DNA of 64,000 bases, from contig SIHQ01000008.1 of NCBI GenBank assembly GCA_004762125.1, forward strand, positions 62,001 to 126,000, given 5' to 3'. A program made the position numbers and the translations under genes. The notes under the pieces were generated by a model that saw nothing but the letters and a program-made list of their open reading frames with translations, did not search any database and had not been told where the DNA came from. Within the stretch, counting starts at the first letter, position 1; the number at the start of each line of letters is the position of its first letter. This stretch comes from Oceanospirillales bacterium. Its GTDB lineage: Bacteria > Pseudomonadota > Gammaproteobacteria > Pseudomonadales > Endozoicomonadaceae. Positions 44,420 through 57,530 of this stretch are shown piece after piece.

Positions 44420-45294
44420 TAAAAGAGTGCAGCGATAAAGCCAAGACCAAAGACGAGAAAGAAACGCCCTGTTAATGGAGGCAGTTTCTTTAAAGCTGCA
44501 CTACCCTCCTCAAAGTTAAGCAGCTTAATGGGTTGCCACACCACTAATAATGAAGCCAATAAAAAGGCCGGTTGCTGTAAAAAATCATAGAGATACAAAG
44601 TAATGCTGATCGGATAAACCGCAAATAAAAGGATAATATAAACAGTTCTGGCTAGATCAAAACCCATCCGTACAGTCAGCGTTTGAATACCATCATTCTG
44701 GTCGTCTACATAGTCTCTTATCTCATTAGCCACTAGAAGCGCGGCAGTAAGCAGACTGACAGGGATTGAAATCATCGCAACCTGATTATCCCAAACACCC
44801 GTCATTCCGAAGTAAGAGCCGGATACCATTAGAACTCCGGTCAAAATAAAAACAGCAGGAACACCCAAGCCTCGATGTTTATAGACAACGGGCTCCCCGG
44901 TATAGAAATAACCGGCGGTAATACCGAATATAGCCAGCACGAACAACTCCCAGCCTACCTGCGAGACAAGCCATAGCCCCATCACAATAGCAGTCAGTGT
45001 AAAGATACCCGCAAAGCAAAAATTGTTCTTGATTCGCCTAATTACGCCCTCTTCATCAGGGTGATTACTGTTACTCCAGAATTGTATATCCGCATAATCA
45101 TTAGCGAGATTACTGGCTCCCTGAAGCAAGAGACCACATAAAACAATATCAATGGCTCTTAGCCAATCCCCCTCCCCGCGCGCAAAAGCAATGGCAATAC
45201 CCAGACCACAACTGATCAAGGCTACAGAAAAAGAAAAAGGTCTGAGTGCCTTGATAAAATGATACTTGTCCGGATTCAAATTCGGTGTTTCCAC
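44419..45294 (-). CDS. UbiA-family prenyltransferase, MenA-like
   Basis: 291 residues with eight to nine transmembrane helices. Two Asp-rich prenyl diphosphate motifs: NLANDYADIQF (about 62-72) and NEIRDYVDDQNDG (about 190-202). The family includes 1,4-dihydroxy-2-naphthoate polyprenyltransferase (menaquinone), UbiA and others; overall look suggests MenA. No men genes are in the window, so the substrate remains open. Convergent with gspD. Confidence 0.75.
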   Translation of the reverse strand: METPNLNPDKYHFIKALRPFSFSVALISCGLGIAIAFARGEGDWLRAIDIVLCGLLLQGASNLANDYADIQFWSNSNHPDEEGVIRRIKNNFCFAGIFTLTAIVMGLWLVSQVGWELFVLAIFGITAGYFYTGEPVVYKHRGLGVPAVFILTGVLMVSGSYFGMTGVWDNQVAMISIPVSLLTAALLVANEIRDYVDDQNDGIQTLTVRMGFDLARTVYIILLFAVYPISITLYLYDFLQQPAFLLASLLVVWQPIKLLNFEEGSAALKKLPPLTGRFFLVFGLGFIAALF

Positions 45295-45452
45295 AAATAA
45301 TATCTCTGGTACCGATAAAAAACCTGCAACTATGCGTGACTCTAGGCCTAGAACCTATAGTTAGATACCGCAAGCACAATTGATGGGGAAGCATAGCAGT
45401 TTAGACAACTGCCACTGTCTCCATTGAAGATAGATTTTGTCGTTTTTCAAAC

Positions 45453-45484
45453 AAAAAAACCGAACTAAAAAGTTCGGTTTTTTT
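45453..45484 (-). terminator. Terminator of the suc operon
   Basis: ACCGAAC pairs with GTTCGGT across a short A-rich loop, flanked by runs of A and T. It lies 21 nt past the sucD stop, so it terminates the minus-strand TCA block. Confidence 0.93.
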
Positions 45485-45504
45485 CAACTAAGCCAGCTAA
45501 AAAC

Positions 45505-46377
45505 TTACCAGCCAGTCTTCTCTTTCAAAGCTTTACCAATGTCAGCCAAGCTACGAACGGTTTTTACACCAGCCGCTTCAAGAGCCGCAAATTTCTCATC
45601 TGCAGTACCTTTACCACCGGAAATGATGGCGCCAGCATGACCCATACGCTTTCCTGGAGGCGCTGTAACACCAGCAATGTAAGAAACAACCGGCTTGGTT
45701 ACGTATTCTTTGATGTAAGCAGCCGCTTCTTCTTCAGCAGTACCACCGATTTCACCAATCATAACGATTGCTTCAGTCTGTGGATCTTCTTCAAACAGCT
45801 TCAAGATGTCGATGAAGTTAGAACCTGGAATCGGATCACCACCGATGCCGACACAGGTAGACTGACCAAAACCGAAGTCAGTGGTCTGCTTAACCGCTTC
45901 ATAAGTCAGAGTACCGGAACGGGAAACGATGCCCACTTTACCCGGCTGGTGAATGTGACCAGGCATGATACCGATCTTGCATTCGCCTGGAGTGATAACA
46001 CCTGGGCAATTAGGTCCAATCAGAACAACACCCTGCTCATCACAACAAACTTTACATTCCAGCATATCCAGAGTCGGAATGCCCTCAGTAATGCAGACGA
46101 TCAACTTGATACCGCTATTAGCAGCTTCAAGGATAGAGTCTTTACAGAAAGGAGCTGGAACGTAGATAACAGAAGCTTCTGCACCGGTTTTAGCAACAGC
46201 ATCAGCAACGGTATTAAATACCGGCAGACCCAGATGTTCCTGACCACCTTTGCCGGGAGTTACACCACCGACCATTTTAGTGCCGTAAGCAATCGCTTGC
46301 TCGGAGTGAAATGTACCTTGAGAACCAGTGAAACCCTGACAGATAACCTTGGTATATTTATTAATCAGTACGCTCAT
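45505..46377 (-). CDS. sucD: Succinyl-CoA synthetase alpha subunit
   Basis: 290 residues. Rossmann CoA-binding domain with [27 protein letters not shown], and the phospho-histidine His247 in [10 protein letters not shown]. With SucC makes succinate and ATP/GTP from succinyl-CoA. Starts 2 nt after sucC. Confidence 0.97.
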   Translation of the reverse strand: MSVLINKYTKVICQGFTGSQGTFHSEQAIAYGTKMVGGVTPGKGGQEHLGLPVFNTVADAVAKTGAEASVIYVPAPFCKDSILEAANSGIKLIVCITEGIPTLDMLECKVCCDEQGVVLIGPNCPGVITPGECKIGIMPGHIHQPGKVGIVSRSGTLTYEAVKQTTDFGFGQSTCVGIGGDPIPGSNFIDILKLFEEDPQTEAIVMIGEIGGTAEEEAAAYIKEYVTKPVVSYIAGVTAPPGKRMGHAGAIISGGKGTADEKFAALEAAGVKTVRSLADIGKALKEKTGW

Positions 46378-46379
46378 TA

Positions 46380-47546
46380 TTACTTGCCCTCCGCAGCTTT
46401 TACTACCTGTTCTGCAGCGTCGGAGAGACTGCTTGCAGCAATAATGTCCAAACCACTTTCAGCCAGGGTTTTAGCACCCAGCTCAGCGTTATTACCTTCC
46501 AGACGAACAACAACCGGTACTTCAACACCCACTTCTTTCACTGCGCCGATGATGCCTTCAGCAATCAGGTCACAGCGAACGATACCACCGAAGATGTTAA
46601 CCAGAACGGCTTTAACATTATCGTCTGACAAAATGATCTTGAACGCTTCAGTTACACGCTCTTTAGTGGCACCACCACCAACGTCTAGGAAGTTAGCTGG
46701 AGCGCCACCGGTCAACTTAACGATGTCCATGGTACCCATAGCCAGACCAGCACCGTTTACCATGCAACCAATATTGCCATCCAGAGCTACATAGTTCAGT
46801 TCCCACTGAGCAGCGTGCGCTTCACGAGCATCTTCCTGAGAAGGATCGTGCATGGTCTTAAGGCGTGGCTGACGGTACAGAGCATTGCTGTCGATGTTCA
46901 GCTTGGCATCCAGACAGTGCAGATCACCGGCTTCAGTGATAACCAGCGGATTGACTTCCAGTAGAGCCAGATCAAAGTCTTGGAACAATTTTGATAGACC
47001 CAGGAAAATCTTGGTGAACTGCTTAACTTGAGTCGGGTTCAGACCCAGTTTGAAAGCCAATTCACGCCCCTGATAAGGCTGAGCGCCTACCAGTGGATCA
47101 ATCGTCGCTTTCAGAATTTTTTCAGGTGTTTCTTCTGCAACTTTTTCAATTTCCACACCACCTTCGGTGGAGGCCATGAATACGATTTTGCGGGTAGAAC
47201 GATCTACTACTGCACCCAGATAAAGTTCCTGATCAATATCGGTGCAACTTTCTACCAGAATTTTGGTGACAGGCTGACCATCTTCATCTGTCTGATAAGT
47301 CACCAGGTTTTTGCCCAGCCACTGCTCAGCAAATACCTTGATTTCCTCCTTGCTTGTAACCAGCTTTACACCGCCAGCCTTACCACGACCACCAGCATGC
47401 ACTTGAGCCTTTACAACCCATTTATTACCACCGATTTTGTCCGCAGCTTCAGCGGCTTCTTCCGGAGTATCGCAAGCATAACCCTTGGATACCGGCAGGC
47501 CATATTCAGCAAACAGCTGTTTGCCCTGATATTCATGGAGATTCAT
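46380..47546 (-). CDS. sucC: Succinyl-CoA synthetase beta subunit
   Basis: 388 residues, exactly the E. coli length. ATP-grasp domain ([36 protein letters not shown]) and C-terminal ligase domain with [14 protein letters not shown]. Upstream is a 276-nt gap before lpd with a terminator-like hairpin, so sucCD may have its own promoter. Confidence 0.97.
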   Translation of the reverse strand: MNLHEYQGKQLFAEYGLPVSKGYACDTPEEAAEAADKIGGNKWVVKAQVHAGGRGKAGGVKLVTSKEEIKVFAEQWLGKNLVTYQTDEDGQPVTKILVESCTDIDQELYLGAVVDRSTRKIVFMASTEGGVEIEKVAEETPEKILKATIDPLVGAQPYQGRELAFKLGLNPTQVKQFTKIFLGLSKLFQDFDLALLEVNPLVITEAGDLHCLDAKLNIDSNALYRQPRLKTMHDPSQEDAREAHAAQWELNYVALDGNIGCMVNGAGLAMGTMDIVKLTGGAPANFLDVGGGATKERVTEAFKIILSDDNVKAVLVNIFGGIVRCDLIAEGIIGAVKEVGVEVPVVVRLEGNNAELGAKTLAESGLDIIAASSLSDAAEQVVKAAEGK

Positions 47547-47787
47547 ACTGACACTACCAACGTTGTCTGATTTTTTTGTTTATGCCCACATCCGTGGGTC
47601 TGTTTCTGTTGCTTCCAATACGCACCCTCGGGTATTGGTCACAATTCAGCTCTTGATTAAGATCAGCCTGAGGCCGTTATTGTTATCAAAGCTGGAATTC
47701 GTTTATCCATCTGAACCAATCTGGATCTTAAATCCCCGAAAGTCCTTCATACTTTCATTCATGGCCAAATCAATAAAAGAATTAATC

Positions 47788-47812
47788 AGGAGACTGAGCG
47801 AGTCAGCCTCCT
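47788..47812 (-). terminator. Terminator-like hairpin after lpd
   Basis: AGGAGACTGA and TCAGCCTCCT (plus strand) pair over 10 positions with one mismatch and a 5-nt loop. Read on the minus strand it is followed by GATTAATTCTTTT, a weak U-tract, 10 nt past the lpd stop. The rest of the 47547-47822 gap shows only a small hairpin CCCAC/GTGGG at 47585-47598. Confidence 0.6.
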
Positions 47813-47822
47813 GTACATCTTT

Positions 47823-50547
<2,725 letters not shown>

Positions 50548-50628
50548 TAGTGATCCCTTGGTTTTTCCGACCAGTCTCCCCGGCTGCGTTCTTTGGCACC
50601 GGGGCGATGTCATTTTTTACGTTAAAAG

Positions 50629-53460
50629 CTATACATTAAAAGCGTCTGCAACCAGCTTCTGCTGCTCTTCTACGTGCTTGGACATATAGCCGCATGCCGG
50701 AGCGGCAGAGGCATCACGTCCAGCGTACTGCAGATTCAATTTGTTTCCGTGGCTTTCCAGCGCTCGTCTCATATGGTGCTGACTGCAGTACCAGGCGCCT
50801 TGATTCATAGGCTCTTCCTGACACCACACTGCAGCTTCCAGATTCGGATAGCGAAGAATGATCACATCCAGATCATCCTGCGGGAACGGATACAACTGCT
50901 CGATACGAACAACCACTGTGTCGTTCAACTCATTCGTTCGCTTGTGCTCGAGCAAATCATAATAGACTTTACCGCTGCACATAATCAGGCGCTTAATCTC
51001 TGATTCATGATGCTCGTCCACTTCAGGAATCACTGTTTGAAAACCGCCTTCAGCAAGATCTTCCAAACTGGATACAGCCTGTTTGTGTCGCAACAGACTC
51101 TTCGGCGTAAAAGCAATCAACGGTTTACGCAGCGGGCGCAAAATTTGACGACGTAGCATATGGAATATCTGTGCTGGTGTCGTTGGTACGCAGACCTGAA
51201 TATTATGCTCGGCACACAACTGCAAATAACGCTCAAGACGTGCAGATGAATGCTCGGGTCCTTGACCTTCATATCCATGAGGCAGCAGCATGGTCAAACC
51301 ACAGAGCCGACCCCACTTATGCTCACCACTGGTAATAAACTGATCAATAACCACCTGGCAACCATTGGCGAAGTCACCAAACTGAGCTTCCCAGACAACG
51401 AGAACATCAGGAGTAGTGGTCGAATAACCATACTCAAATGCCAAAACCGCCTCTTCCGACAGCAAGGAATCCCAGATTTGGAAGCTTGGCTGATTTTCAG
51501 AAATATTGGCTAGCCCTACATGACGGGAACCGTCTTTCTGATTGTGCAGAACTGCATGACGGTGAGAGAACGTACCCCGCCCTACATCCTGACCGGTGAT
51601 ACGCACCGGATGGCCTTCCATTATCAGTGAGCCATAGGCCAAAATTTCAGCCGCACCCCAATTGATAGGCATGGCACCAGCCGCCATTTTTCGGCGATCA
51701 TCAACAATCTTATTAACCTGGCGCTGAACAACAAAACCTTCAGGTACATCACACAGTTTCTGACCCAGCCCCTGAAGAGTTTTCAGTGCTACGCGAGTAT
51801 CGTGCCTTGCTGTCCATTCATGGCCGAGATGAGGTGCCCAGTTAACAAACAGTTCTGTATTAGGCTTTTTAACCAATGCTTTAACAACGTGCTCGCCATT
51901 ATCCAGAGCCGTTCGATAGCTATCGATCAGCGCTTTGTCGCCAGCAGCATCCAACACACCCTGAGCAATCAGCTGTCTAGCGTAGAGATCCCGAGTGGTC
52001 GTGTGACTCTTGATGATCTGATACATCATCGGTTGTGTCGCTGAAGGTTCATCAGCTTCATTGTGGCCACGGCGACGGTAGCAAACCAGATCGATAACAA
52101 CGTCGCGCTTAAACTCCATTCGGTAGTCCAGCGCAAGCTTGGTCGCAAAGTGAACAGCTTCCGGATCATCTCCATTAACGTGCAGAATTGGTGCACCCAC
52201 TATCTTGGCTACATCTGTGCAGTATTCTGTTGAACGTGCATCTTCACGATCGCTGGTGGTAAAGCCCACTTGGTTGTTCACTATGATGTGAACGGTACCA
52301 CCTGTTTTGTAGGCTCGAGTCTGGGACATCTGCAGAGTTTCCATCACCACACCCTGACCAGCAAATGCTGCATCACCGTGAAGATTAACTGGAATAACCT
52401 GACTGCGAACATCGTCGTTACGACGATCTTGACGAGCCCGAACGGAGCCTTCCACTACAGGAGAAACAATCTCGAGGTGCGACGGATTAAAAGCCAGCGC
52501 CAAGTGCACTTCACCGCCCGGAGTCATCACATTAGATGAGAAGCCCTGATGATACTTTACGTCACCAGAACCAAAATCAGCCATTTTCTTGCCTTCAAAC
52601 TCATCAAAGAGTTCGGAAGGATTTTTACCAAGAATATTGATCAGGACATTCAGACGACCACGGTGAGCCATTCCGAGAACAATCTCTTTGGCACCGTAAG
52701 AACCGGACCGCTGAATAATTTCATCCAGCATTGGAATCAGTGTTTCACCACCTTCCAAACCAAAGCGCTTGGTGCCTGGGTATTTAGTACCCAGGTATTT
52801 TTCCAAACCTTCAGCAGCGGTTAATCGTTCAAGAAGATGCTGTTGAGCATCTGCACCAATACCTGGCTTACCACGAACACTTTCCATGCGGCTCTGGAAC
52901 CAGCGCCGCTCTTCAGTGTTTACAATGTGCATGTATTCAACACCGATCGATCCACAATAAGTGGCCGTCAACGCATCGATAATTTCACTAAGAGGCGCGC
53001 GTTCTTTTCCGATGAAGATGGTATTGGATTGGTATTCGGTGTCCAGGTCTGCTTCGCTGAGACCATGATATCCAAGACTTAGATCTGGAAACTGTTCTCG
53101 CTGCATGCAGCCTAGTGGATCGATTTTAGCCTGTTGATGGCCACGAATACGAAAGGCACTGATCAGGCGAAGAACCTGAACTTGCTTGCGCTCATGGTCA
53201 CTGGCAACAGTACCGCTCTCGATAGGGCGTATAGTCTGACGCTGTCGCGCCAAGAGGATAAAGTGTTCCTGAACGGTAGAGTGTGGCACATCCGGACTAC
53301 CACCATTAATCTGGGGTAGTTTCTCAAAATAGTCGCGCCATTTCTGCTCAACGGAACTAGGATCCCGAAGAAAACATTCATAGAGCTCTTCGACGTATGC
53401 AGCATTCCCCCCGGAAATATGTGAGGTATCCCACATCTGCTGCATTACACCTTCTTGCAT
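50629..53460 (-). CDS. sucA: 2-oxoglutarate dehydrogenase E1
   Basis: 943 residues from the ATG at 53460 (MQEGVMQQMW); an adjacent ATG at 53463 and an unsupported longer frame exist upstream. Thiamine-diphosphate enzyme: LGMAHRGRLNVL, HGDAAFAGQGVVMET, INNQVGFTT-like VNNQVGFTTSD and the pyrimidine-domain GTFSHRHAVLHNQ. Commits 2-oxoglutarate to succinyl-CoA. 81 nt separate it from sucB. Confidence 0.97.
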   Translation of the reverse strand: MQEGVMQQMWDTSHISGGNAAYVEELYECFLRDPSSVEQKWRDYFEKLPQINGGSPDVPHSTVQEHFILLARQRQTIRPIESGTVASDHERKQVQVLRLISAFRIRGHQQAKIDPLGCMQREQFPDLSLGYHGLSEADLDTEYQSNTIFIGKERAPLSEIIDALTATYCGSIGVEYMHIVNTEERRWFQSRMESVRGKPGIGADAQQHLLERLTAAEGLEKYLGTKYPGTKRFGLEGGETLIPMLDEIIQRSGSYGAKEIVLGMAHRGRLNVLINILGKNPSELFDEFEGKKMADFGSGDVKYHQGFSSNVMTPGGEVHLALAFNPSHLEIVSPVVEGSVRARQDRRNDDVRSQVIPVNLHGDAAFAGQGVVMETLQMSQTRAYKTGGTVHIIVNNQVGFTTSDREDARSTEYCTDVAKIVGAPILHVNGDDPEAVHFATKLALDYRMEFKRDVVIDLVCYRRRGHNEADEPSATQPMMYQIIKSHTTTRDLYARQLIAQGVLDAAGDKALIDSYRTALDNGEHVVKALVKKPNTELFVNWAPHLGHEWTARHDTRVALKTLQGLGQKLCDVPEGFVVQRQVNKIVDDRRKMAAGAMPINWGAAEILAYGSLIMEGHPVRITGQDVGRGTFSHRHAVLHNQKDGSRHVGLANISENQPSFQIWDSLLSEEAVLAFEYGYSTTTPDVLVVWEAQFGDFANGCQVVIDQFITSGEHKWGRLCGLTMLLPHGYEGQGPEHSSARLERYLQLCAEHNIQVCVPTTPAQIFHMLRRQILRPLRKPLIAFTPKSLLRHKQAVSSLEDLAEGGFQTVIPEVDEHHESEIKRLIMCSGKVYYDLLEHKRTNELNDTVVVRIEQLYPFPQDDLDVIILRYPNLEAAVWCQEEPMNQGAWYCSQHHMRRALESHGNKLNLQYAGRDASAAPACGYMSKHVEEQQKLVADAFNV

Positions 53461-53763
53461 CATCACTACCCCGTGATTTGGGGGCGTTCTACTCATGAGG
53501 ATACTGGAGAAAGCTGCATTTTCTAGCAGTTTGCATTCGCACCGAACATTGGAAACGTTATTGTACGTCCGTGCTCGGCTTTCCCCCTCACGGGTAGACC
53601 GGCGGTGTCCGGTCGCCCCACTGGCAAGCCCTTTTATGGGCTCAAATTGACAGCATTTCAAATGTTAATCCGATAACGCTGTCGTCAATTACTGGCAGAG
53701 TGTAGATGGTATTGGGCAAATAAAACACCCTATTTAACACATCTTCACTTTTTTTATCAATTT

Positions 53764-53807
53764 GGTGCAAAAGAGGCTATTTACAACCCTTTTGCACCAT
53801 CGTGGTG
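53764..53807 (-). other. Hairpins in the sdhB-sucA gap
   Basis: GGTGCAAAAG (53764-53773) and CTTTTGCACC (53789-53798) form a perfect 10-bp stem with a 15-nt loop; CACCA-TCG-TGGTG (53795-53807) is an overlapping alternative hairpin. A further dyad GACCGG/CCGGTC lies near 53597-53614. There is no U-tract on the minus strand, so partial termination, processing or an alternating structure is possible. The 363-nt gap holds no gene. Confidence 0.55.
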
Positions 53808-53823
53808 ACAGTAAACCCGTCGA

Positions 53824-54555
53824 TCAGGTAGCGTTGCTGAACAGCATCTGCCTGATGTGACCAATCGCCTTGGTCGGATTCAAACCCTTCGGACATACAG
53901 CAACACAGTTCATGATGCCGCGACAGCGGAATACACTGAACGGATCATCCAGATCGGACAAGCGTTCTTCTGTCGCTGTATCTCGGCTGTCTGCCAGAAA
54001 GCGGTAAGCTTGCAGCAAACCTGATGGACCGACAAACTTATCAGGGTTCCACCAGAAAGAAGGACAGGCTGTTGAACAGCAGGCACAGAGAATACATTCA
54101 TACAGGCCATCCAGCTTTTCACGCTCTTCAGGACTCTGTAAACGCTCAGTAGCGGGCGCAGGATTCTCGTTGATCAAGAAAGGCTTGATCTTTTCGTACT
54201 GCTTGTAGAACAGACTCAAATCCACGACCAGATCACGAATAACCGGCAAACCTGGTAACGGACGCAGTACCAACTTCTTCTTGCCAGTCATTACTTCAGA
54301 CAAAGCCGTAACACAAGCAAGACCATTGGTACCGTTAATGTTAACGCCATCAGAACCACAAACACCTTCACGGCATGAGCGACGATAAGCGAGACCAGTG
54401 TCCTGTTCCTTAATAAGGTTCAAAACATCCAGGACCATCAGATCCTTACCACCCGGAATGGCGACAGAGTAGTCCTTCATGTAAGGCTTCTTGTCGGCTT
54501 CCGGGTTGTAGCAATATACGCTGACTACTAATGAGCTTTCTGTTGAGCTAGTCAT
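53824..54555 (-). CDS. sdhB: Succinate dehydrogenase iron-sulfur subunit
   Basis: 243 residues from the ATG at 54555, placed 9 nt after AAGGAG; the ATG at 54564 abuts that site and is too close. [2Fe-2S] motif CREGVCGSDG, [4Fe-4S] motif CILCACCSTACP, [3Fe-4S] motif CRGIMNCVAVCPKGLNP. Passes electrons from SdhA to ubiquinone. Last gene of sdhCDAB. Confidence 0.97.
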   Translation of the reverse strand: MTSSTESSLVVSVYCYNPEADKKPYMKDYSVAIPGGKDLMVLDVLNLIKEQDTGLAYRRSCREGVCGSDGVNINGTNGLACVTALSEVMTGKKKLVLRPLPGLPVIRDLVVDLSLFYKQYEKIKPFLINENPAPATERLQSPEEREKLDGLYECILCACCSTACPSFWWNPDKFVGPSGLLQAYRFLADSRDTATEERLSDLDDPFSVFRCRGIMNCVAVCPKGLNPTKAIGHIRQMLFSNAT

Positions 54556-54571
54556 TACAGTCATCTCCTTC

Positions 54572-56344
54572 TTAGTAGGTCCGTGCTTTCGGTGGGAAAG
54601 CTTCCATAGATTTAGGCGAGAAGTTTACTGCTCGCTTACCAACTCGCTGTTCAGCCGGGTAGTACACGGAGTGAACCAGCCAGTTCTCATCGTCACGCTC
54701 TGTAAAATCGTTACGAGCGTGAGCGCCACGAGACTCCTTACGTTCTTCTGCAGAAACAGCAGTGGCATAGGCAACTTCGTAGAGGTTTTCCAGCTCCAGA
54801 GCTTCAATACGAGCTGTATTGAACGCACCGGATTTGTCTTCAAGATGAGTATTCTTCAAACGCTCACCGAGCTCATCCAGCTTTTTCAGACCTTCCTTCA
54901 TGCTGTCGCCTTCACGGAACACGCCGAAGTACAGCTGCATGGTGCTTTGCAGATCTTTACGAACATCTGCAACTTTTTCACCACCGGTCGAGTTGTTCAG
55001 ACGATTAAGGCGAGACATGGCAGCCTCAACATCATCATCAGACACTTCAACGCCGTCAAAACCTTCTCTGAAGTTCTTTTCAATCTGAATGCCGGCTGCA
55101 CGACCAAATACCACCAGGTCAAGCAGAGAGTTACCACCCAGACGGTTTGCGCCGTGTACGGATACACAGGCGGCCTCACCACAAGCGTACAAACCTTCAA
55201 CCACTTTATCGTTGCCATCTGCATCTGGGAACAACGCCTGACCACCAACGTTGGTTGGAATACCACCCATCATGTAATGACAGGTCGGCACTACTGGCAC
55301 TGGCACCTTAACCGGATCAGCATGAGCAAACGTCTTGGACAGTTCGCAAATACCTGGCAAACGAGAATTCAGAATTTCTTCACCGAGGTGATCCAGCTTC
55401 AGCATTACGTGATCCTTATCAGGACCACAACCACGACCTTCCAGAATCTCGATAATCATGGAACGAGCCACTACGTCACGACCGGCAAGGTCTTTCGCAT
55501 TTGGCGCATAACGCTCCATGAAGCGTTCACCTTCACTGTTGATCAGGTAACCACCTTCACCACGACAACCTTCAGTAACAAGAACACCTGCACCGGCAAT
55601 ACCGGTCGGGTGGAACTGCCACATTTCCATGTCCTGCATTGGATAGCCGGCACGAAGCGCCATACCGATACCGTCACCGGTATTGATCAGAGCATTGGTT
55701 GTTGAGGAATAAATACGACCAGCGCCGCCCGTTGCTATAACTGTGGCTTTGGCTTTGATATAAACGGTTTCACCGGTTTCCATGCAGATAGCAATAACGC
55801 CTGCCACCTGCCCTTTTTTATTCTTTACCAGATCTACGGCGTACCATTCATTCAGAAAAGTAGTACCGCCTTTCAGATTTGCCTGATATAGCGTATGCAG
55901 CAGAGCATGACCAGTACGGTCTGCTGCTGCACAGGTACGGGCAGCCTGACCACCTTTACCATAGTCTTTAGACTGACCACCAAAAGGGCGCTGATAAATA
56001 CGACCTTCTTCGGTACGGGAGAACGGCAGCCCCATATGTTCCAACTCAAATACTGCCTGAGGACCGACCTCACACATGTACTCGATAGCATCCTGATCAC
56101 CGATATAATCCGACCCTTTGACGGTGTCGAACATATGCCAGCGCCAGTCATCATTCGGATCATTACTGGCAATAGCGCAGGTTATACCACCCTGGGCTGA
56201 TACTGTATGAGAACGTGTCGGGAATACTTTAGTGACACAGGCGGTTTTGATACCCGCCTCGGTCAGTTGCAGCGCCGCGCGCATACCAGCGCCGCCGCCA
56301 CCAATTACGATTGCATCGTAGGTGAGTGTGCGTAATGCCGCCAT
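54572..56344 (-). CDS. sdhA: Succinate dehydrogenase flavoprotein subunit
   Basis: 590 residues. FAD-binding [11 protein letters not shown] (15-25), covalent flavin site His46 in [10 protein letters not shown], active-site HPTGIAGAG and ARSMI, and the C-terminal [14 protein letters not shown]. Oxidises succinate to fumarate. Three nucleotides after sdhD. Confidence 0.98.
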   Translation of the reverse strand: MAALRTLTYDAIVIGGGGAGMRAALQLTEAGIKTACVTKVFPTRSHTVSAQGGITCAIASNDPNDDWRWHMFDTVKGSDYIGDQDAIEYMCEVGPQAVFELEHMGLPFSRTEEGRIYQRPFGGQSKDYGKGGQAARTCAAADRTGHALLHTLYQANLKGGTTFLNEWYAVDLVKNKKGQVAGVIAICMETGETVYIKAKATVIATGGAGRIYSSTTNALINTGDGIGMALRAGYPMQDMEMWQFHPTGIAGAGVLVTEGCRGEGGYLINSEGERFMERYAPNAKDLAGRDVVARSMIIEILEGRGCGPDKDHVMLKLDHLGEEILNSRLPGICELSKTFAHADPVKVPVPVVPTCHYMMGGIPTNVGGQALFPDADGNDKVVEGLYACGEAACVSVHGANRLGGNSLLDLVVFGRAAGIQIEKNFREGFDGVEVSDDDVEAAMSRLNRLNNSTGGEKVADVRKDLQSTMQLYFGVFREGDSMKEGLKKLDELGERLKNTHLEDKSGAFNTARIEALELENLYEVAYATAVSAEERKESRGAHARNDFTERDDENWLVHSVYYPAEQRVGKRAVNFSPKSMEAFPPKARTY

Positions 56345-56347
56345 TGA

Positions 56348-56716
56348 TCATTGCCCCCAGAGAATTTGAATACCCCAGACGACATAACTGAACACTGCTA
56401 CAAAGCAGATCAGCTGGACGGGGAAACGAATCAGAACAGACTTACCACCCAAAGCTCGCGAGTTCAGATAATCAGTCGTGATAGTCCACATACCGATCCA
56501 GGAATGGGCGGCAATGGACAAAAGGGTTAGCAGGGTAAAGATGCGTACCCAAGTCTGTTCAAACAGACCACTCCACTGTTCATAGCCCAGATCAGGCGTA
56601 GTCAACAGGAAGCCACCGATAAACACGGTATAGGCTGCAAGGATAATGGCGGATACCCTTTGCAACATCCAGTCATACAGTCCGCTTCGGGACAGGTTGG
56701 TGATATTCTTTACCAT
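56348..56716 (-). CDS. sdhD: Succinate dehydrogenase membrane anchor D
   Basis: 122 residues from the ATG at 56716 (MVKNITNLSRSGLYDW), overlapping the end of sdhC. Three transmembrane helices; SGLYDWMLQRVSAI holds quinone-site residues, and AHSWIGMWTITTDYL has the haem-side His and a conserved DY. Confidence 0.93.
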   Translation of the reverse strand: MVKNITNLSRSGLYDWMLQRVSAIILAAYTVFIGGFLLTTPDLGYEQWSGLFEQTWVRIFTLLTLLSIAAHSWIGMWTITTDYLNSRALGGKSVLIRFPVQLICFVAVFSYVVWGIQILWGQ

Positions 56717-57084
56717 ATCCACACCCCCGCAAATACAATAAGTACAGCTGAAATTGCGATAGTTACGATTGCACCCGTTTTACCGGATTCCTTTCCCTCA
56801 CCAATACCAACATCCATTAGAAGGTGTTTAACACCCGCTACGAAGTGGTAAATCAGACCGGAAAGCAGAACCCAGACAACAAATTTCGCGAACCCGCCTG
56901 TTAATACTGCTTTTAACTCGGCAAAGCTCTGTTCCGACGACAGAGACATATCCAGTCCGTACAGAAGGAACGCAACACCAACAAACAACGCTATACCGGA
57001 AATCCGGTGAAGCAGCGAAGTGTACGCAGGTAGAGGCAGTTTTATTGTAGCTATGTCTAGATTGACAGGTCTTTTGCTATTCAC
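56710..57084 (-). CDS. sdhC: Succinate dehydrogenase cytochrome b556 subunit C
   Basis: 124 residues from a GTG at 57084, giving VNSKRPVNLDIATIKLPLPA, which aligns with SdhC; the frame is open farther upstream. Three transmembrane helices, the quinone-site SLLHRISGI, and haem-ligand His in YHFVAGVKHLLMD. First gene of the sdh-suc block. Confidence 0.94.
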   Translation of the reverse strand: MNSKRPVNLDIATIKLPLPAYTSLLHRISGIALFVGVAFLLYGLDMSLSSEQSFAELKAVLTGGFAKFVVWVLLSGLIYHFVAGVKHLLMDVGIGEGKESGKTGAIVTIAISAVLIVFAGVWIW

Positions 57085-57178
57085 TTTTTTTGTCCCAACG
57101 CCTTGTGGCGTGCACAGCTGAATCAGCAATGATAATCCAGAAATTCTGGCATATTGAATCAGGTCATCGAGCGATGTC

Positions 57179-57193
57179 CTGACCTTAGGTCAG
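57179..57193. promoter_or_regulatory. Palindrome in the sdhC leader
   Basis: CTGACCT-T-AGGTCAG, 7-bp arms around one base, lies in the transcribed leader predicted from the sdhC promoter. Possible operator; regulator unknown. Confidence 0.4.
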
Positions 57194-57263
57194 AAACGCG
57201 TTAATAGTTGTTAACGTTCTTTCCTCCCCCCCTCATATGAAGCCGCAAGGACTTCGGTGGCGA

Positions 57264-57292
57264 AGTATATAGAGTTCGGTTTTTAATTACAA
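57264..57292 (-). promoter_or_regulatory. Predicted sigma70 promoter of sdhC
   Basis: On the minus strand TTGTAA (57292-57287), a 17-nt spacer and TATACT (57269-57264). Gives a leader of about 170 nt before sdhC. Confidence 0.65.
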
Positions 57293-57378
57293 TTGAATGC
57301 CTTACTAGGCAGATCTACTAAAGTCGAATGGATCTATCACAGGGAAACAGTACCAAACTATGACAATTGTACACACGT

Positions 57379-57406
57379 TTGACAAACAGATTTCTCGCCC
57401 TATAGT
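57379..57406 (+). promoter_or_regulatory. Predicted sigma70 promoter of gltA
   Basis: Consensus TTGACA (57379-57384), a 16-nt spacer and TATAGT (57401-57406), about 120 nt upstream of the gltA start. The gap 57085-57530 contains this and the divergent sdhC promoter and no gene. Confidence 0.8.
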
Positions 57407-57530
57407 GGTCGTCCGTAAAGAGGTCCAAATATAAACAAGCTAAGTAAAAGCTGCTATTTAATAGACAGCGATTAAAACAACGGACCCAAAGATAAACGAC
57501 AGAATAATTAGTAACCACAGGAGCCCATAA

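Noticed and set aside
45637-46794. A 385-codon plus-strand open frame across sucD/sucC
   Set aside because: It is antisense to two well-conserved genes and its low-complexity Thr/Ser/Asn-rich product is what the complement of such genes gives.
53461-53661. N-terminal extension of SucA
   Set aside because: The extra 67 residues have no family match; MQEGVMQQMW at 53460 aligns with known SucA starts.
54671-55705. A 344-codon plus-strand open frame across sdhA
   Set aside because: Antisense to sdhA, whose full-length conserved motifs define the coding strand.
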